Assembly (NCBI GenBank): GCA_003973385.1
Contig: QNYK01000106.1
Location: 1 to 64,000, forward strand
Source of the DNA: Bacillota bacterium
GTDB taxonomy: Bacteria > Planctomycetota > UBA8108 > UBA1146
Direction: 5' to 3'
DNA: 64,000 nt
Shown: in pieces, positions 18,824 to 28,756 of the stretch
How positions within the stretch are numbered: the first letter of the stretch is position 1
Layout: each line of letters begins with the position of its first letter
Notes under the pieces: model-generated
The model's input: the letters and a program-made list of their open reading frames with translations, nothing else
Databases searched by the model: none
What the model was told of the DNA's origin: nothing
Translations under genes and position numbers: made by a program

Positions 18824-20143
18824 TCACTCGGAGGAGGGATCCTTCTTTTCAGCCGCAGGGAGTCGTACGGTTCGTACAGCAGTACCCCCATCCACACCGG
18901 TTTCCGTCCAGGCGACCACGGCAGCTCCAGATCCTGAAGAGATGATTCTGGGATAGCCGCTCCTTCGTCCTGGAGAGGTCTTGCCGACGATATGTGATGA
19001 CCAGATCCGATGCCGAATGGATTCCTCACCGGCGGCTGTGGCCACCTGGCCCCAGCGGCGAACCCTCACCTCTGCGCCCTCTCCCTTTCGCTCGATCCAG
19101 CAGACGAGAAAAGTACCATCCTCCAGCCCTGTCAGATCGACGCGGCCGATGGGGCGTCCATCATCTATGCGAACCGGAATCGAGCTGTCATCGGAAGTGT
19201 TCAGTGATTTCACCAGTACCGCACCTTCGGGAGATGGTTTATCGAGTACCCGATCGACTCCCGTGAACCAGGCCACCGCACGATCCTCTCCAGAGATTGC
19301 GATGGCGGGACCGTTGACCGGGCATCCCTCCTGAACCCAACCGTCCTCATGCACCAGACCGGTATCAGTGATCTCTTCAGCGGTGAGCGTCATCCAGGAG
19401 ATGTCCCTCACATCCAGATGATCGCGATCTCGGTAAACGAGCGAAATCTGTTCCCCACGCACAATCGCGTCGAGTGGACAGCAATCGCAAACACGATCAT
19501 CTAGAAGCCGATCTGTACCGCGTGTTCCGTCTGCAGCGATCGTCGTCGAGCGCAGAGTCATCGGCTTTCCAGAGCCACCCACCATGGCGCGGCCATCTAG
19601 CCAGGCCAGGTAGAATCGATCTCCCATCGAGCGCAGTGCCACGAAACCATGTTCCGTTGGAGAGGAATCTCGATGAGGAATGATGGGATCACTCCAGTTC
19701 TTCCCCTGGTCACGGGAAATGCTGACGTTCACACCATATGCGTACGTCTCATCTGAGATCCTTCCGAGCCAGTGGACCGCAATCGTTCCGTCCGCGAGAA
19801 CCGCTGCAGAGGGAAAGTCAGCCCAGTTGACAAACCAACCCGTGCCCTGGGCTGCAGTCACCGGCTCGCTCCACCCCTTTTCCGAAAGTGTTGAAAGACG
19901 CAGGCGAACACCTTTCCCCGCGGGGATCGGTTCTACCCATGAGATCCACACGGAGCCATCTGCGCCTCGAGTCAGGTTTGGAAGCGCAGACCCCTTTTCC
20001 GTCTTCAGGGTCAAAGGCTCGATCCGCAGAGAAGTTGGCTTGAAACTGGGCTCATCTGCAGTCAACGGCAGAGGAACTGTGAGAATCACCAAGCTCATCA
20101 CCAGAGTGCATATCAATCGATTGCGATCAGTACCCCGCTGCAT
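18824..20143 (-). CDS. exported sialidase-fold (BNR/Asp-box-like) protein
   Basis: A 439-residue exported protein with an N-terminal hydrophobic signal ending near LTADEP. The rest is a six-bladed-propeller-like series of beta segments with Asp-box-like turns (SISRDQGKNWSDP, DGSVWISWVE, DGTIAVHWLG). This resembles exo-alpha-sialidase/BNR-repeat proteins, but I do not see the full arginine triad, so hydrolase activity is uncertain. A CDCCP cluster near residue 215 is unusual for this fold and could bind a metal or form disulfides. The start at 20143 is chosen because AAAGGA precedes it; it overlaps the ggt stop by 17 nt. Confidence 0.72.
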   Translation of the reverse strand: MQRGTDRNRLICTLVMSLVILTVPLPLTADEPSFKPTSLRIEPLTLKTEKGSALPNLTRGADGSVWISWVEPIPAGKGVRLRLSTLSEKGWSEPVTAAQGTGWFVNWADFPSAAVLADGTIAVHWLGRISDETYAYGVNVSISRDQGKNWSDPIIPHRDSSPTEHGFVALRSMGDRFYLAWLDGRAMVGGSGKPMTLRSTTIAADGTRGTDRLLDDRVCDCCPLDAIVRGEQISLVYRDRDHLDVRDISWMTLTAEEITDTGLVHEDGWVQEGCPVNGPAIAISGEDRAVAWFTGVDRVLDKPSPEGAVLVKSLNTSDDSSIPVRIDDGRPIGRVDLTGLEDGTFLVCWIERKGEGAEVRVRRWGQVATAAGEESIRHRIWSSHIVGKTSPGRRSGYPRIISSGSGAAVVAWTETGVDGGTAVRTVRLPAAEKKDPSSE

Positions 20144-21833
20144 GGCCGTCCTTTCTGGACTCACTGGCTCCTACCCAGACGCCATGTTGTGAATCCTTCA
20201 TCACCGCCTGGTATCCGCCGAAGAGCCCCTTGCGGCTTCCAATCTTGTGCCCGAGGCGAACCAACTTCTCGATCACATTGGCATCGAACCCGGATTCCAG
20301 CGCGACTTCTCCCCCATCGGTCATCACCGATCCCGTGGGTTGAGATGATCCGACATGAACTAATCTGGGCGCATCCCCTGCTTCCTGCAGGTTCATTCCA
20401 AAATCAATGAGATTCATCAATACCCACGCCTGCGCCTGAGGTTGAGTCGCCCCGCCCATCACGCCGAAGGAAAGCCATGGCTCTCCATCGCGTGTGACAA
20501 ATCCCGGGATGATCGTGTGGAAGGGGCGCTTCCCTGGCGCGTAGATGTTGGCGTGGCCATCTTGCAGACAAAACAACTCACCTCGATCCTGGAGGCCGAA
20601 TCCGAGTCCGGGTGGACAGACACCACTGCCGATTCCCCGATAGTTGCTCTGTATCAAGGACACCATGTTTCCCGCCGAATCTGCAACAGACAGATAGACG
20701 GTGTCCCCGACGTCTGTCTGACTTCGACCGGTGTCTATCCGGTTTGCTGCCTTATCAGGATCGATCATGTTCCGGAGCTTGTCGGCGTGGTCCTTGGAGA
20801 TGAGTTGTTTCACCGGAACATCGTGAAACTCCATATCGGCGTACTCTCTGGCTCTGTCCTCGAACACCAGTTTCTTGGCCTCGATGAAGTGATGGAGATG
20901 CTCAGCACTGCCAAACCCCCACTCCTTGACGGGAAAACCCTCCATGATGTTAAGCAGTTCAAGAACAGCGATTCCCTGACCATTGGGCGGAAGTTGCCAC
21001 ACCTCGATGTCGCGATAACTGGTACTGACCGGATCGATCCACTCGCCCCGGTGAGACTCGAGGTCCTCCGTTGTGATGTAACCGCCATGCTCCTGGATGA
21101 AGGAAGCCATCTGCTGTGCCACTTCACCCTTGTAAAACCCATCGCGGCCGTCACTGCCGATTTTCTCAAGGGTGCGGGCGAGGTCAGAATTGGTCCAGAT
21201 CTCTCCCTTCCGAGGTGCCTTGCCATTTCGGGTGAATGTATCGAGGAAGCCGGGTTGATCCGCGAGAACCCGGGCACTGATTTTCCAGTAGTGAGAGATC
21301 AACTCGGTGACTGGAAATCCTTCTCTGGCGTGGCGTATTGCCGGGGCAAGAACCCGATCCAGTGGGAGCACTCCGAAGCGTCCGTGTAATGCTGTCCAGC
21401 CATCCACGCATCCCGGCACCGAAATGGGCAAAGTTCCGTGGGCGGGAATTTCCTTCTTATCGAGAGCCTCGACTTCTTTCCTCATTTCCTCGAGGGTCAG
21501 GGAGCGGGGAGATCTGCCAGAGCCATTGTAGCCGTGGAGTTTCTTCTGCTTGGCATCCCAGACGATGGCAAACAGATCCCCGCCGATACCATTTCCGGTC
21601 GGCTCCATCAGGCCCAGACATGCGTTGGCGGCGATCGCTGCATCTACAGCACTTCCACCAGCCCGAAGAATCTCCAGCGCTGCCTCGGTCGCCAACGGAT
21701 GACTGGTCGCGGCCATCCCATGCACAGCGTACACCTCGGACCGAGTGGCAAAGGCCTGGCCTGTGATACGATCCCCTCCTGAAATCCGCAGCGAGATGGT
21801 CACCAGTAGCAGTAACAAGAATATCAGTTTCAT
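20127..21833 (-). CDS. ggt: gamma-glutamyltransferase
   Basis: A 568-residue exported N-terminal-nucleophile hydrolase that cleaves gamma-glutamyl bonds of glutathione and related compounds and self-processes into two subunits. It has a signal peptide (residues 1-20). The mature start contains VYAVHGMAATSHPLATEAALEILRAGGSAVDAAIA, and the processing site is GDTVYLSVAD with T378 as likely nucleophile. FGVMGGATQPQAQAWVLMNLIDFGMNLQEA is typical of the small subunit. First gene of a minus-strand set (ggt, sialidase-fold, msrP) and divergent from hemL. Confidence 0.93.
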   Translation of the reverse strand: MKLIFLLLLLVTISLRISGGDRITGQAFATRSEVYAVHGMAATSHPLATEAALEILRAGGSAVDAAIAANACLGLMEPTGNGIGGDLFAIVWDAKQKKLHGYNGSGRSPRSLTLEEMRKEVEALDKKEIPAHGTLPISVPGCVDGWTALHGRFGVLPLDRVLAPAIRHAREGFPVTELISHYWKISARVLADQPGFLDTFTRNGKAPRKGEIWTNSDLARTLEKIGSDGRDGFYKGEVAQQMASFIQEHGGYITTEDLESHRGEWIDPVSTSYRDIEVWQLPPNGQGIAVLELLNIMEGFPVKEWGFGSAEHLHHFIEAKKLVFEDRAREYADMEFHDVPVKQLISKDHADKLRNMIDPDKAANRIDTGRSQTDVGDTVYLSVADSAGNMVSLIQSNYRGIGSGVCPPGLGFGLQDRGELFCLQDGHANIYAPGKRPFHTIIPGFVTRDGEPWLSFGVMGGATQPQAQAWVLMNLIDFGMNLQEAGDAPRLVHVGSSQPTGSVMTDGGEVALESGFDANVIEKLVRLGHKIGSRKGLFGGYQAVMKDSQHGVWVGASESRKDGHAAGY

Positions 21834-21985
21834 CGGTTCGCCCCACCTTTCGAGGAGAAGGAGTCACATCCTAACTTCGTTCCCCGGAGGGAGGAAGTGT
21901 GGGACCAAAGAGTGTCACATGGTGGCCCCTGGGGTGACATTGGATTACTCTTCTCACCTCGATGCAGAGACAGACAGGAGTGGGG

Positions 21986-23269
21986 ATGAGTGACATCCGC
22001 AATGAGGATCTGTTCGAAGTTGCTCGCCAGTTCTTTCCTGGAGGCGTCAACAGCCCGGTTCGCGCCTTCGGATCGGTCGGGGGAACCCCTCGTTTCATTC
22101 AAAGCGCAGCTGGATGCCGGATCACCGATGCTGAAGGAAGCGAGTACATAGATTTCGTTGGATCCTGGGGACCGATGATCCTCGGCCATGCTCATCCTGG
22201 AATCCTCGAGGCCATCTCTCAGGCCCTTCAAGATGGAACCTCATTCGGCGCCCCCACGGAGCGAGAAAACCAGCTCGCTTCGCTGATCGTTCAGATGATG
22301 CCCGGCGTAGAGATGGTCCGCCTCACATCCAGCGGCACCGAGGCAACGATGTCGGCGTTGAGGTTGGCTCGTGGCATCACCGAACGAGATCTCTGTATCA
22401 AATTTGAGGGCTGCTACCACGGTCATGCCGACTCCTTCCTGGTCGCTGCAGGATCAGGAGCAGCAACTCACGGACACCCTTCCAGTCCGGGTGTCCCTTC
22501 AGCCACAGCCGATCTGACTTGCGTTGTCCCCTACAACGATCTGGAGTCAGTGACGGACTTCATGGGTGAGAAGGGTGATCAGGTCGCTGCCATCATCGTC
22601 GAGCCGATCGCTGGAAACATGGGTTGCGTTCTCCCTGCTGCCGGCTTTCTTGAAGGACTGAGAGAACTTTGCACGCAACATGGTGCGATGCTGATCTTCG
22701 ACGAGGTGATGACTGGTTTTCGTGTCCACCCGGGTGGTGCCCAGGGCTTGCTTGGAATCGATCCAGATCTGACGACGCTCGGGAAGATCGTTGGCGGAGG
22801 AATGCCGATGGGGGTTGTCTGTGGCCCCAGATCTGCGATGGAGCAGTTCTCTCCCATCGGCCCCATCTACCAGGCGGGCACGCTGAGTGGTAATCCGCTC
22901 TCGGTCGCTGCGGGAATCGCCTTGCTGACCGAACTGAACAACTCTTCAGGGGAGATCTATCGCGACCTGGAGGCGAAAGGGCAGCGTCTCGAAGAAGGAT
23001 GGAAGCAAGCACTCGAAGGCCATGGAATCACACACTGCTGGAACCGAGTCGGCTCGATGTTCGGGCTCTTCTTCACCGAGGGGCCCGTCACCGACTTCGC
23101 CCAGGCTGCTACATCTGATCAGGAGCTATTCCGACGGTTTTTTCATGGGTTGCTGAGAGAGGGAGTGGCCATCGCTCCCTCACCATTTGAGGCTGGCTTC
23201 CTGTCGATGGCACACTCCGATGCAGATATCGATCAATCCACCGTTGCGATCGAGGCACTCTCTCTCTGA
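21986..23269 (+). CDS. hemL: glutamate-1-semialdehyde 2,1-aminomutase
   Basis: PLP enzyme that converts the product of HemA to 5-aminolevulinate; it completes the C5 route seen in the 6.5-13.4 kb run. The PLP lysine is K267 in LGKIVGGGMPMG; other hallmarks are PGGVNSPVRAFGSVGG, GSWGPMILGHAHP and FDEVMTGFRV. Length 427 residues. The ATG at 21986 follows AGGAGTGGGG. It stands alone on the plus strand, 8 kb from the other heme genes and divergent from ggt, so it must have its own promoter in 21834-21985. Confidence 0.96.
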   Translation: MSDIRNEDLFEVARQFFPGGVNSPVRAFGSVGGTPRFIQSAAGCRITDAEGSEYIDFVGSWGPMILGHAHPGILEAISQALQDGTSFGAPTERENQLASLIVQMMPGVEMVRLTSSGTEATMSALRLARGITERDLCIKFEGCYHGHADSFLVAAGSGAATHGHPSSPGVPSATADLTCVVPYNDLESVTDFMGEKGDQVAAIIVEPIAGNMGCVLPAAGFLEGLRELCTQHGAMLIFDEVMTGFRVHPGGAQGLLGIDPDLTTLGKIVGGGMPMGVVCGPRSAMEQFSPIGPIYQAGTLSGNPLSVAAGIALLTELNNSSGEIYRDLEAKGQRLEEGWKQALEGHGITHCWNRVGSMFGLFFTEGPVTDFAQAATSDQELFRRFFHGLLREGVAIAPSPFEAGFLSMAHSDADIDQSTVAIEALSL

Positions 23270-23301
23270 GAGACCTGGCACGGTCGCAAGACAAAAGAAA
23301 A

Positions 23302-23330
23302 GGCTCCCCGATCTGCTTGATCGGGGAGCC
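23302..23330 (-). terminator. intrinsic terminator of the dockerin gene
   Basis: A perfect 12-bp inverted repeat, GGCTCCCCGATC and GATCGGGGAGCC, with a 5-nt loop. On the minus strand it is followed by TTTTCTTTT, so it ends transcription of the gene at 23359-24615. The plus-strand side lacks a T-run, but the hairpin lies just after hemL and may still help to stop that transcript. Confidence 0.85.
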
Positions 23331-23358
23331 CAGAATCGTCAGGAGTGACTGGCGAATC

Positions 23359-24615
23359 CTACAGGTCGTCTGCATCTCCGTCACAGCCGACGCCATCTCC
23401 GGTGGTCGGGTCAAGACCCGCAGCCGGGAAGGGAGCCATCGGCTCAGGTCCGTCGAGGAACCTGTAGTTGAAGATGTAGATGCAGTCAGCAGCATCGATG
23501 GTGCCATCGTCGTTGGAATCACAAGCATCCTCACATGTCGGAACATTTGAAGAACCTGAATCAAACAACCAGTTGATACCAAAGATACCGTCAGCAATGT
23601 TCACAATGTCATCACCGTTGCAGTCACTGCGGAGGAAAGAGTTGAAGTTGACCACCGTCAGAGTACCGCCAACAAGTGTCGGCTGACTGAGGAAGCCCTG
23701 TCCCGCCCAGACTGCGTTGTCCTGCGGAGGATTTCCGGCTCCGTCAACGAATCCGGTGTCCATCGACCCTTCGGCGGTGGTCAGCCAGTCGACGCTGAAC
23801 AGAGCAGTGGTTGCGCCTGCAGGAATCTGGTTATCCAGAGTTCCGTCGGCTCCGGTGTCAGCGAGCCCGCCGAATACGATCGCACCAGGCGTGGTGGTGG
23901 GATCCTGAACAGCGAAGAACTCGAAGGCAAACATCGGCGTCACACCGGTCAGCATGGCAACTGAGCCGTTGTAACTCACATTGACCTGCACCGCATCGAT
24001 GGCGGGCATGGTGACATTGACGAGGCTCACCGTGGTTCCTGCCGCATCACCCAGCACCGCAGTCGAACTCGAGGCGGAGAACTGGTTGGGGTTGATCACA
24101 TCCACCGTTCCGCAGTTCTGTGCCGGAGGAATACTGGCTCCACCGCTGACCACAACTGTGGCCACTGGCGGAGTTCCTTCGGTGTCACAGAAGCAGACAC
24201 TGGCATCGTCGGCACCCGTGATGGTGTAATCCATCGTCAGCATCTCGAAACCGCTCACGATTCCAATCACTGCGCATCCTGTGAAACAGAGCACGACTCC
24301 CTGAGTCGCTCCTGTCGGATACACACTGATCTGATCGAAGTCCGGCGGTGAACCGTTCTTTGCGGTTAACGTATCAGCCCCCGTTTGTGCGCCGTTGATA
24401 GTCAAGAGATCTGTTGGATGACAAACACCCAACGACCAACCCTGCACATCAGCGCCAATGTTGTCCATTAGAGCTGCGAGTGTGATGTCATCTCCTGTGG
24501 AGCCAGCACCATCGCTCACCGTAAATGTGTAGTCGCCTCCACCAGCATTGGCGGTGGTAGTCACCGTGAAAGCAATGGCGAGGACCATCAAGCTAGTTAT
24601 GAATTTGCGAAGCAT
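23359..24615 (-). CDS. secreted cohesin-like protein with C-terminal dockerin
   Basis: A 418-residue exported protein. The ATG at 24615 begins a clear signal peptide (MLRKFITSLMVLAIAFT to TANA) and follows AAAGGAA; an earlier in-frame start would put 59 non-signal residues ahead of it. Two beta-rich regions (about 25-165 and 170-325) with patterns such as VQVNVSYNGSVAMLTGV and TTALFSVDWLT resemble cohesin-like domains. The end holds two dockerin-type calcium loops, DCNGDDIVNIADGIFGINWLF and CDSNDDGTIDAADCIYIFNY. In planctomycetes such dockerins are common on secreted proteins without cellulosomes; a role in surface assembly is inference. Confidence 0.85.
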   Translation of the reverse strand: MLRKFITSLMVLAIAFTVTTTANAGGGDYTFTVSDGAGSTGDDITLAALMDNIGADVQGWSLGVCHPTDLLTINGAQTGADTLTAKNGSPPDFDQISVYPTGATQGVVLCFTGCAVIGIVSGFEMLTMDYTITGADDASVCFCDTEGTPPVATVVVSGGASIPPAQNCGTVDVINPNQFSASSSTAVLGDAAGTTVSLVNVTMPAIDAVQVNVSYNGSVAMLTGVTPMFAFEFFAVQDPTTTPGAIVFGGLADTGADGTLDNQIPAGATTALFSVDWLTTAEGSMDTGFVDGAGNPPQDNAVWAGQGFLSQPTLVGGTLTVVNFNSFLRSDCNGDDIVNIADGIFGINWLFDSGSSNVPTCEDACDSNDDGTIDAADCIYIFNYRFLDGPEPMAPFPAAGLDPTTGDGVGCDGDADDL

Positions 24616-25306
24616 TTGCAAAGTTCCTTTCGCTGTCACTCCTGAGTGCCGAAGCACCCGTATCACACCCCAAGAATTTCTATCGATGGAACAACACCTG
24701 TGTTCCTCAACCGGAGAACTCCATCCAGCAAACTGCCCAGCAGGAGCATTCCGTATCGCAGCCCGACAGAGCCGTGGGCCATCCAAACTCAATATTTCAG
24801 TCTCAGCAGACCCAACGGCCTGCTAATTCCAGGTGGGGGAAAAGGCGTGCACGCCCGGCCACGGATGACCCTGCACCGCACACCAACCCACCTCCTCGGA
24901 GCTCCAACTCGGTCCCAATAACTCGGCCGAGGAACTCCAGCCAGGACAGTGAACCAATCACACAACTGTCTCACGGGTGGATTACCCGAAATTGGTCGGT
25001 TTGATTCGATCTGTCAGAACCCAAGCATCCTTGAGTATATCGACTTATCGGTCGTTGCCAAGCACCGATAGCAAGCCAGGGAATGGAGGTAGGACAAGCA
25101 AGATCCTCTATTTGTGAGGACGGCCGCGCCCCCGATTCACCAGGACCTATCCGGAAAGGAGTGAGGAGTGAGGAGCAAACCAGACCCCAGCTCGCCGAAC
25201 GCACGACCGTTCTCGCAAATAGTTGTCGGAGATCATCTTATGAGAAAGAAACTGGTCAACTCACAGAACTCCAACTCCCCCATCAAACCGTGAAATTAAT
25301 GCCTTG
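24616..25306. other. long intergenic region, no gene recognised
   Basis: These 691 bp lie between the dockerin gene start and the stop of the large c-heme gene, both on the minus strand. Short frames exist on both strands but none has a family-like sequence or good ribosome site. Structural elements: an inverted repeat TCCTCGG/CCGAGGA at 24893-24933 with an internal GGAGCTCC palindrome, and a TATCGGT/ACCGATA hairpin at about 25046-25070. A GAGGAGT-like short tandem repeat lies near 25160. The first structure lies in the likely untranslated leader of the dockerin gene. Confidence 0.45.
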
Positions 25307-28300
25307 TCAATCTGCTTCACCGCATACAAACTCCAGTAAATCGCGTATTTCATCCCCTGTCAGGACCCAGTGGATCTCTGGCATCGCAGAGATGCCTGTA
25401 TCGGTCTCATATCCCTCGACAAGGAGCGCTGAGGGGTCCACCAGACTCCTCAAGATCTGATCTCGGGATTGCATGGCTCCGATTCCATCCAGCGCTGGCC
25501 CGGCCACGCCGCCGTTTCCTCGTAACGAATGGCACCTCTGACACTGTGCGACCGGATGATCCAGATAGATGTTCCGCCCGCGATCGAAATTTCCGCCAGC
25601 GAGAGCCCACTGATGGTCTGCGACCCGGTCCAATCCGTCTCCCTCTCTCAGCTGCACCGCTCGTGCGGCAAGATCATCCTCCGTGGCCATCTCTGCAGCG
25701 ACCAGCACGTCCAGAGCGAGTTCACGCGGAAGTTCTCCTGCCTCCAGTGCATCGATCCAGTTCACGATGGCAGCCCGAGCCTTCACTGCATCCAGATCCT
25801 CACCCAGAGCCCGTACCGCCGCTTGCTTCAGTTCGGTGTTCGTCCCGTCAGTCGCCAGTTCGATGAGGGCCTTGACCCTCGTTGCCTGGTCAGGTTCCAG
25901 TTTTTCCGCCTCGACCTGAAGGCGTGGATCGCCACTCTTGCGTGCCAGCTTGCGACCGGCATCCGCCTGAGCCGGATGACCGCTGGCGATCTGTTGCAGC
26001 GCCTGGATGCGGAACCGGGTCTTCTGTGAGCCATCGGCGAGAATCCGCTGATTGACTTCGAGCGGCAAGACCACCCCGTGAATACTGGCAACCCTCTGCG
26101 CCTCCCCGGCCAGTTCACCTGCCGACTGCATCAACTCCAGCAATCCGGACCTGAGCAATGGAGCCACATCGACTCGTTCCCTTGGAGTTCCTCGATAGGG
26201 GCGTATCTTGCCTGACACCTGATCCCGAGGGTCTGGTTGGTACCACTGGGCCAGCGCTCTCAGAGCCTCTCGTTTCGCTTCCGCTGGCACGTCGGAACGA
26301 CCTGCAAGGCGAGCCAGCCCCGCCGCATGAACTGGTTCTCCGTGGCGTAGAGCCGCATCGATGGCGCGCCTGAGAAACGGCATCCGGTACTCCGCCACCG
26401 ATTCCAGCGACCCCTCTGGAGCGGCCGCCACACTCAGGACTTGATCGGCCAGCATGCTGAGGGACTCGGGGATGGGCAGGTCGTGAATCGCTCGCGCCGC
26501 CTCGGTGCGAATCTCGGGATCTTCATCCAGCAAGAAATACTTCAGATACGGATCGACCTGCGGCGAGACTGACGGGGCGTCACCCGATCTTCTGGGAAAC
26601 TGGAAACAGGGGTGACCTCGCTTGCGTTGCGCCAGCAGTACGGCCAGGCGAACTTCTCGATCCTCATCGTGGGTGCGAACGATGAGATCCGTGCCATTGG
26701 CCGAACCTGCAAGTCCCATCACTGCGGCATGACGCAACAGCGGATCCAAAGGGCCATCGATGGCCGCCATCTCCACCAAGCGCTCGACCGCTTCCGGCAC
26801 TCCAATGCGTCCGATCGCCAGTGCAGCATGAAACTTGACCCGAGGAGCGGGATCATCGAGCAAGCGAATCAGCGGGCTGATCGGCCCACCTCGCAGCTCT
26901 CCCAGCACTCGAGCGACCTGCTCTCGAACCGCTGCATCCTCATCATCACAGAGCCTGGAGAGGGATTTCACCTCCTCAGATGAGCCCATCCCCTCGACTC
27001 TCGCCCACTGCCCCACCCCCCAGATTCCGTGCCTACGTTCCCTCAGCCCCTCACCGTTCAGGGCTACATCCAGCAGCATGGCCACCGAGTTTCGATCACC
27101 CCCAGCCAGATGAAACTGAACTCTTTGACGCACTCTTCGATCCGGATGGGCCAGCAACTGACCGAGCTGCGAGGAAGGCAACTGCTGGAGATCGGTGGTG
27201 AGCCAGTGCCCCACACGATGTTGCTGGCTCTGCGCCTGACTTTCGGGATGCCACACCTCCATCAAACGGCCTCGGTCGGTGGAACCCCAACCTCCACCCC
27301 AGGCAGAGATCCACATCTTTCCATCCGGAGTAAAATCCACATCGGTGCACAGCACCTTGTTGACGAAAACTTGCGAATCTGCGAGTTGAAATCCGGCTCC
27401 ATCCTGCTCGAGCCTGAATCTCCACACCGATGAATTGCCCGGACTGCCACGGAAATCACAGAGGAAGAAACTGTCTCGATTCTCTTCTGGCAAGCCGGTT
27501 CCTGGATAGTGAACGAATCCAGAGGGACCACTGGTGAGGTGAGCAATAGGGGCCAGTGCCCACACCGGCCGCACGGGATGATCGAGTTGCCAGATCCCCT
27601 CCTGATCCCAGGGACCCCGTCGGTTGGCACCTTCCAGCGTCTGGTACTCCATTCGCCAGCCGGTTTCACCGCCCCACACGATCTGTACCAGTCGTGCTCT
27701 GTCTCCAGCATCGGAGTTGTTGTCTCCTGTGAACAGGTCTCCTCGATCGTCGAATGCAAGCTCCTGAGGGTTTCTCAACCCGACATGCACCACCTCCAGG
27801 TCGCTTCCATCCGGTTCACATCGGAACACGGCTCCCGATCCGGGATCGGCCAGCACCCGGCCATCAGCAGTGATGATGTGATAGCCCCGGTCACCGATCG
27901 ACCAGTAGATCCTGCCGTCGGGCCCGCGTACCAGCCCATGCATATCGTGACCGCGGAGCGCAATGCGTATACCGAAACCACGCTGCAGGGAGACATGCTG
28001 CTCCGCCACGCCATCATCATCCGCGTCTGTCGCCAACCACAGGTGCGGAATATTGGTGATCCAGGCCTTTCCATCTTCGACCAGAACACCTGCCAGAGTT
28101 CCATCGAGTGGAGCCATATAACTTGGTGTGAAGAGTGTTCTGGCATCCAGAATGCCATCTCCATCGGTGTCGGCGAGGCGTGTTAGCCGATCATCGTGGG
28201 CACGGTAATAGTCCATCCCTCCCTGGCGACGATCTTTGTATTTCTCATACATCGCCAACCGATCTTCGACCGTCTGGAGTGCCAGGTCATCGAGTAACCA

Positions 28301-28666
28301 GAAAGGGCTGGAACGATTGTCTTCCACTCCATTTTCTTGCCGCGCAGATTCGCACACATATACGCGACCCTTTGCGTCGATGCCAAAGGCGACCGGATCT
28401 CGGACCAACGGCTCTGAAGCAACCAGGCGCTTCTCGAAACCAGCAGGGACCTCGATCAGATCCAGTGCGGCCTGCGCTTCTCGTGGCCAACCGGGCACCG
28501 GTTCATCGGAAGGTACTGGCACTGGATCTGCTTCGGGCACCGGATCTGCTGGAGGAACTGAGAGCCCGTCTCCTCCCCTGAGCGGAACCGCCGTCAGGGC
28601 CAGAAGCAGCAGCAGAATGGAAGCAGTAGCGCCATTATTGGTATTTTTCTCGACAGCCAAGGGCAC
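25307..28666 (-). CDS. PVC-type membrane-bound dehydrogenase/HEAT protein with C-terminal cytochrome c
   Basis: A 1119-residue exported protein of the PVC-type heme-binding CxxCH family. Order: N-terminal hydrophobic segment (residues 15-31), a Pro-rich linker, a sorbosone-dehydrogenase-like beta-propeller (about 70-470; HDMHGLVRGPDGRIYWSIGDRG, GLRNPQELAFDDRGDLFTGDNNSDAGDRAR), alpha-helical HEAT-like repeats (about 480-1000; RVKFHAALAIGRIG, REQVARVLGELRGG), then a cytochrome c domain with CQRCH at residues 1042-1046 and a distal Met in ISAMPEIHW. Such proteins are abundant in planctomycetes and are thought to oxidise sugars or alcohols, but few are characterised. The GTG start follows GGGAGGAT. 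No partner dehydrogenase is adjacent. Confidence 0.88.
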   Translation of the reverse strand: MPLAVEKNTNNGATASILLLLLALTAVPLRGGDGLSVPPADPVPEADPVPVPSDEPVPGWPREAQAALDLIEVPAGFEKRLVASEPLVRDPVAFGIDAKGRVYVCESARQENGVEDNRSSPFWLLDDLALQTVEDRLAMYEKYKDRRQGGMDYYRAHDDRLTRLADTDGDGILDARTLFTPSYMAPLDGTLAGVLVEDGKAWITNIPHLWLATDADDDGVAEQHVSLQRGFGIRIALRGHDMHGLVRGPDGRIYWSIGDRGYHIITADGRVLADPGSGAVFRCEPDGSDLEVVHVGLRNPQELAFDDRGDLFTGDNNSDAGDRARLVQIVWGGETGWRMEYQTLEGANRRGPWDQEGIWQLDHPVRPVWALAPIAHLTSGPSGFVHYPGTGLPEENRDSFFLCDFRGSPGNSSVWRFRLEQDGAGFQLADSQVFVNKVLCTDVDFTPDGKMWISAWGGGWGSTDRGRLMEVWHPESQAQSQQHRVGHWLTTDLQQLPSSQLGQLLAHPDRRVRQRVQFHLAGGDRNSVAMLLDVALNGEGLRERRHGIWGVGQWARVEGMGSSEEVKSLSRLCDDEDAAVREQVARVLGELRGGPISPLIRLLDDPAPRVKFHAALAIGRIGVPEAVERLVEMAAIDGPLDPLLRHAAVMGLAGSANGTDLIVRTHDEDREVRLAVLLAQRKRGHPCFQFPRRSGDAPSVSPQVDPYLKYFLLDEDPEIRTEAARAIHDLPIPESLSMLADQVLSVAAAPEGSLESVAEYRMPFLRRAIDAALRHGEPVHAAGLARLAGRSDVPAEAKREALRALAQWYQPDPRDQVSGKIRPYRGTPRERVDVAPLLRSGLLELMQSAGELAGEAQRVASIHGVVLPLEVNQRILADGSQKTRFRIQALQQIASGHPAQADAGRKLARKSGDPRLQVEAEKLEPDQATRVKALIELATDGTNTELKQAAVRALGEDLDAVKARAAIVNWIDALEAGELPRELALDVLVAAEMATEDDLAARAVQLREGDGLDRVADHQWALAGGNFDRGRNIYLDHPVAQCQRCHSLRGNGGVAGPALDGIGAMQSRDQILRSLVDPSALLVEGYETDTGISAMPEIHWVLTGDEIRDLLEFVCGEAD

Positions 28667-28756
28667 CTCCTGATCCTCCCGGTTGGGGAGGCGATGCTGC
28701 TGTCATAGAAACAGCACTCGCTCCGGTCAAGGGGAGGCCTGTCGACAAGGACAAGG

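Noticed and set aside
20442..21389. 315-codon plus-strand frame
   Set aside because: It is antisense to ggt, which has full family motifs. It has no recognisable protein features.
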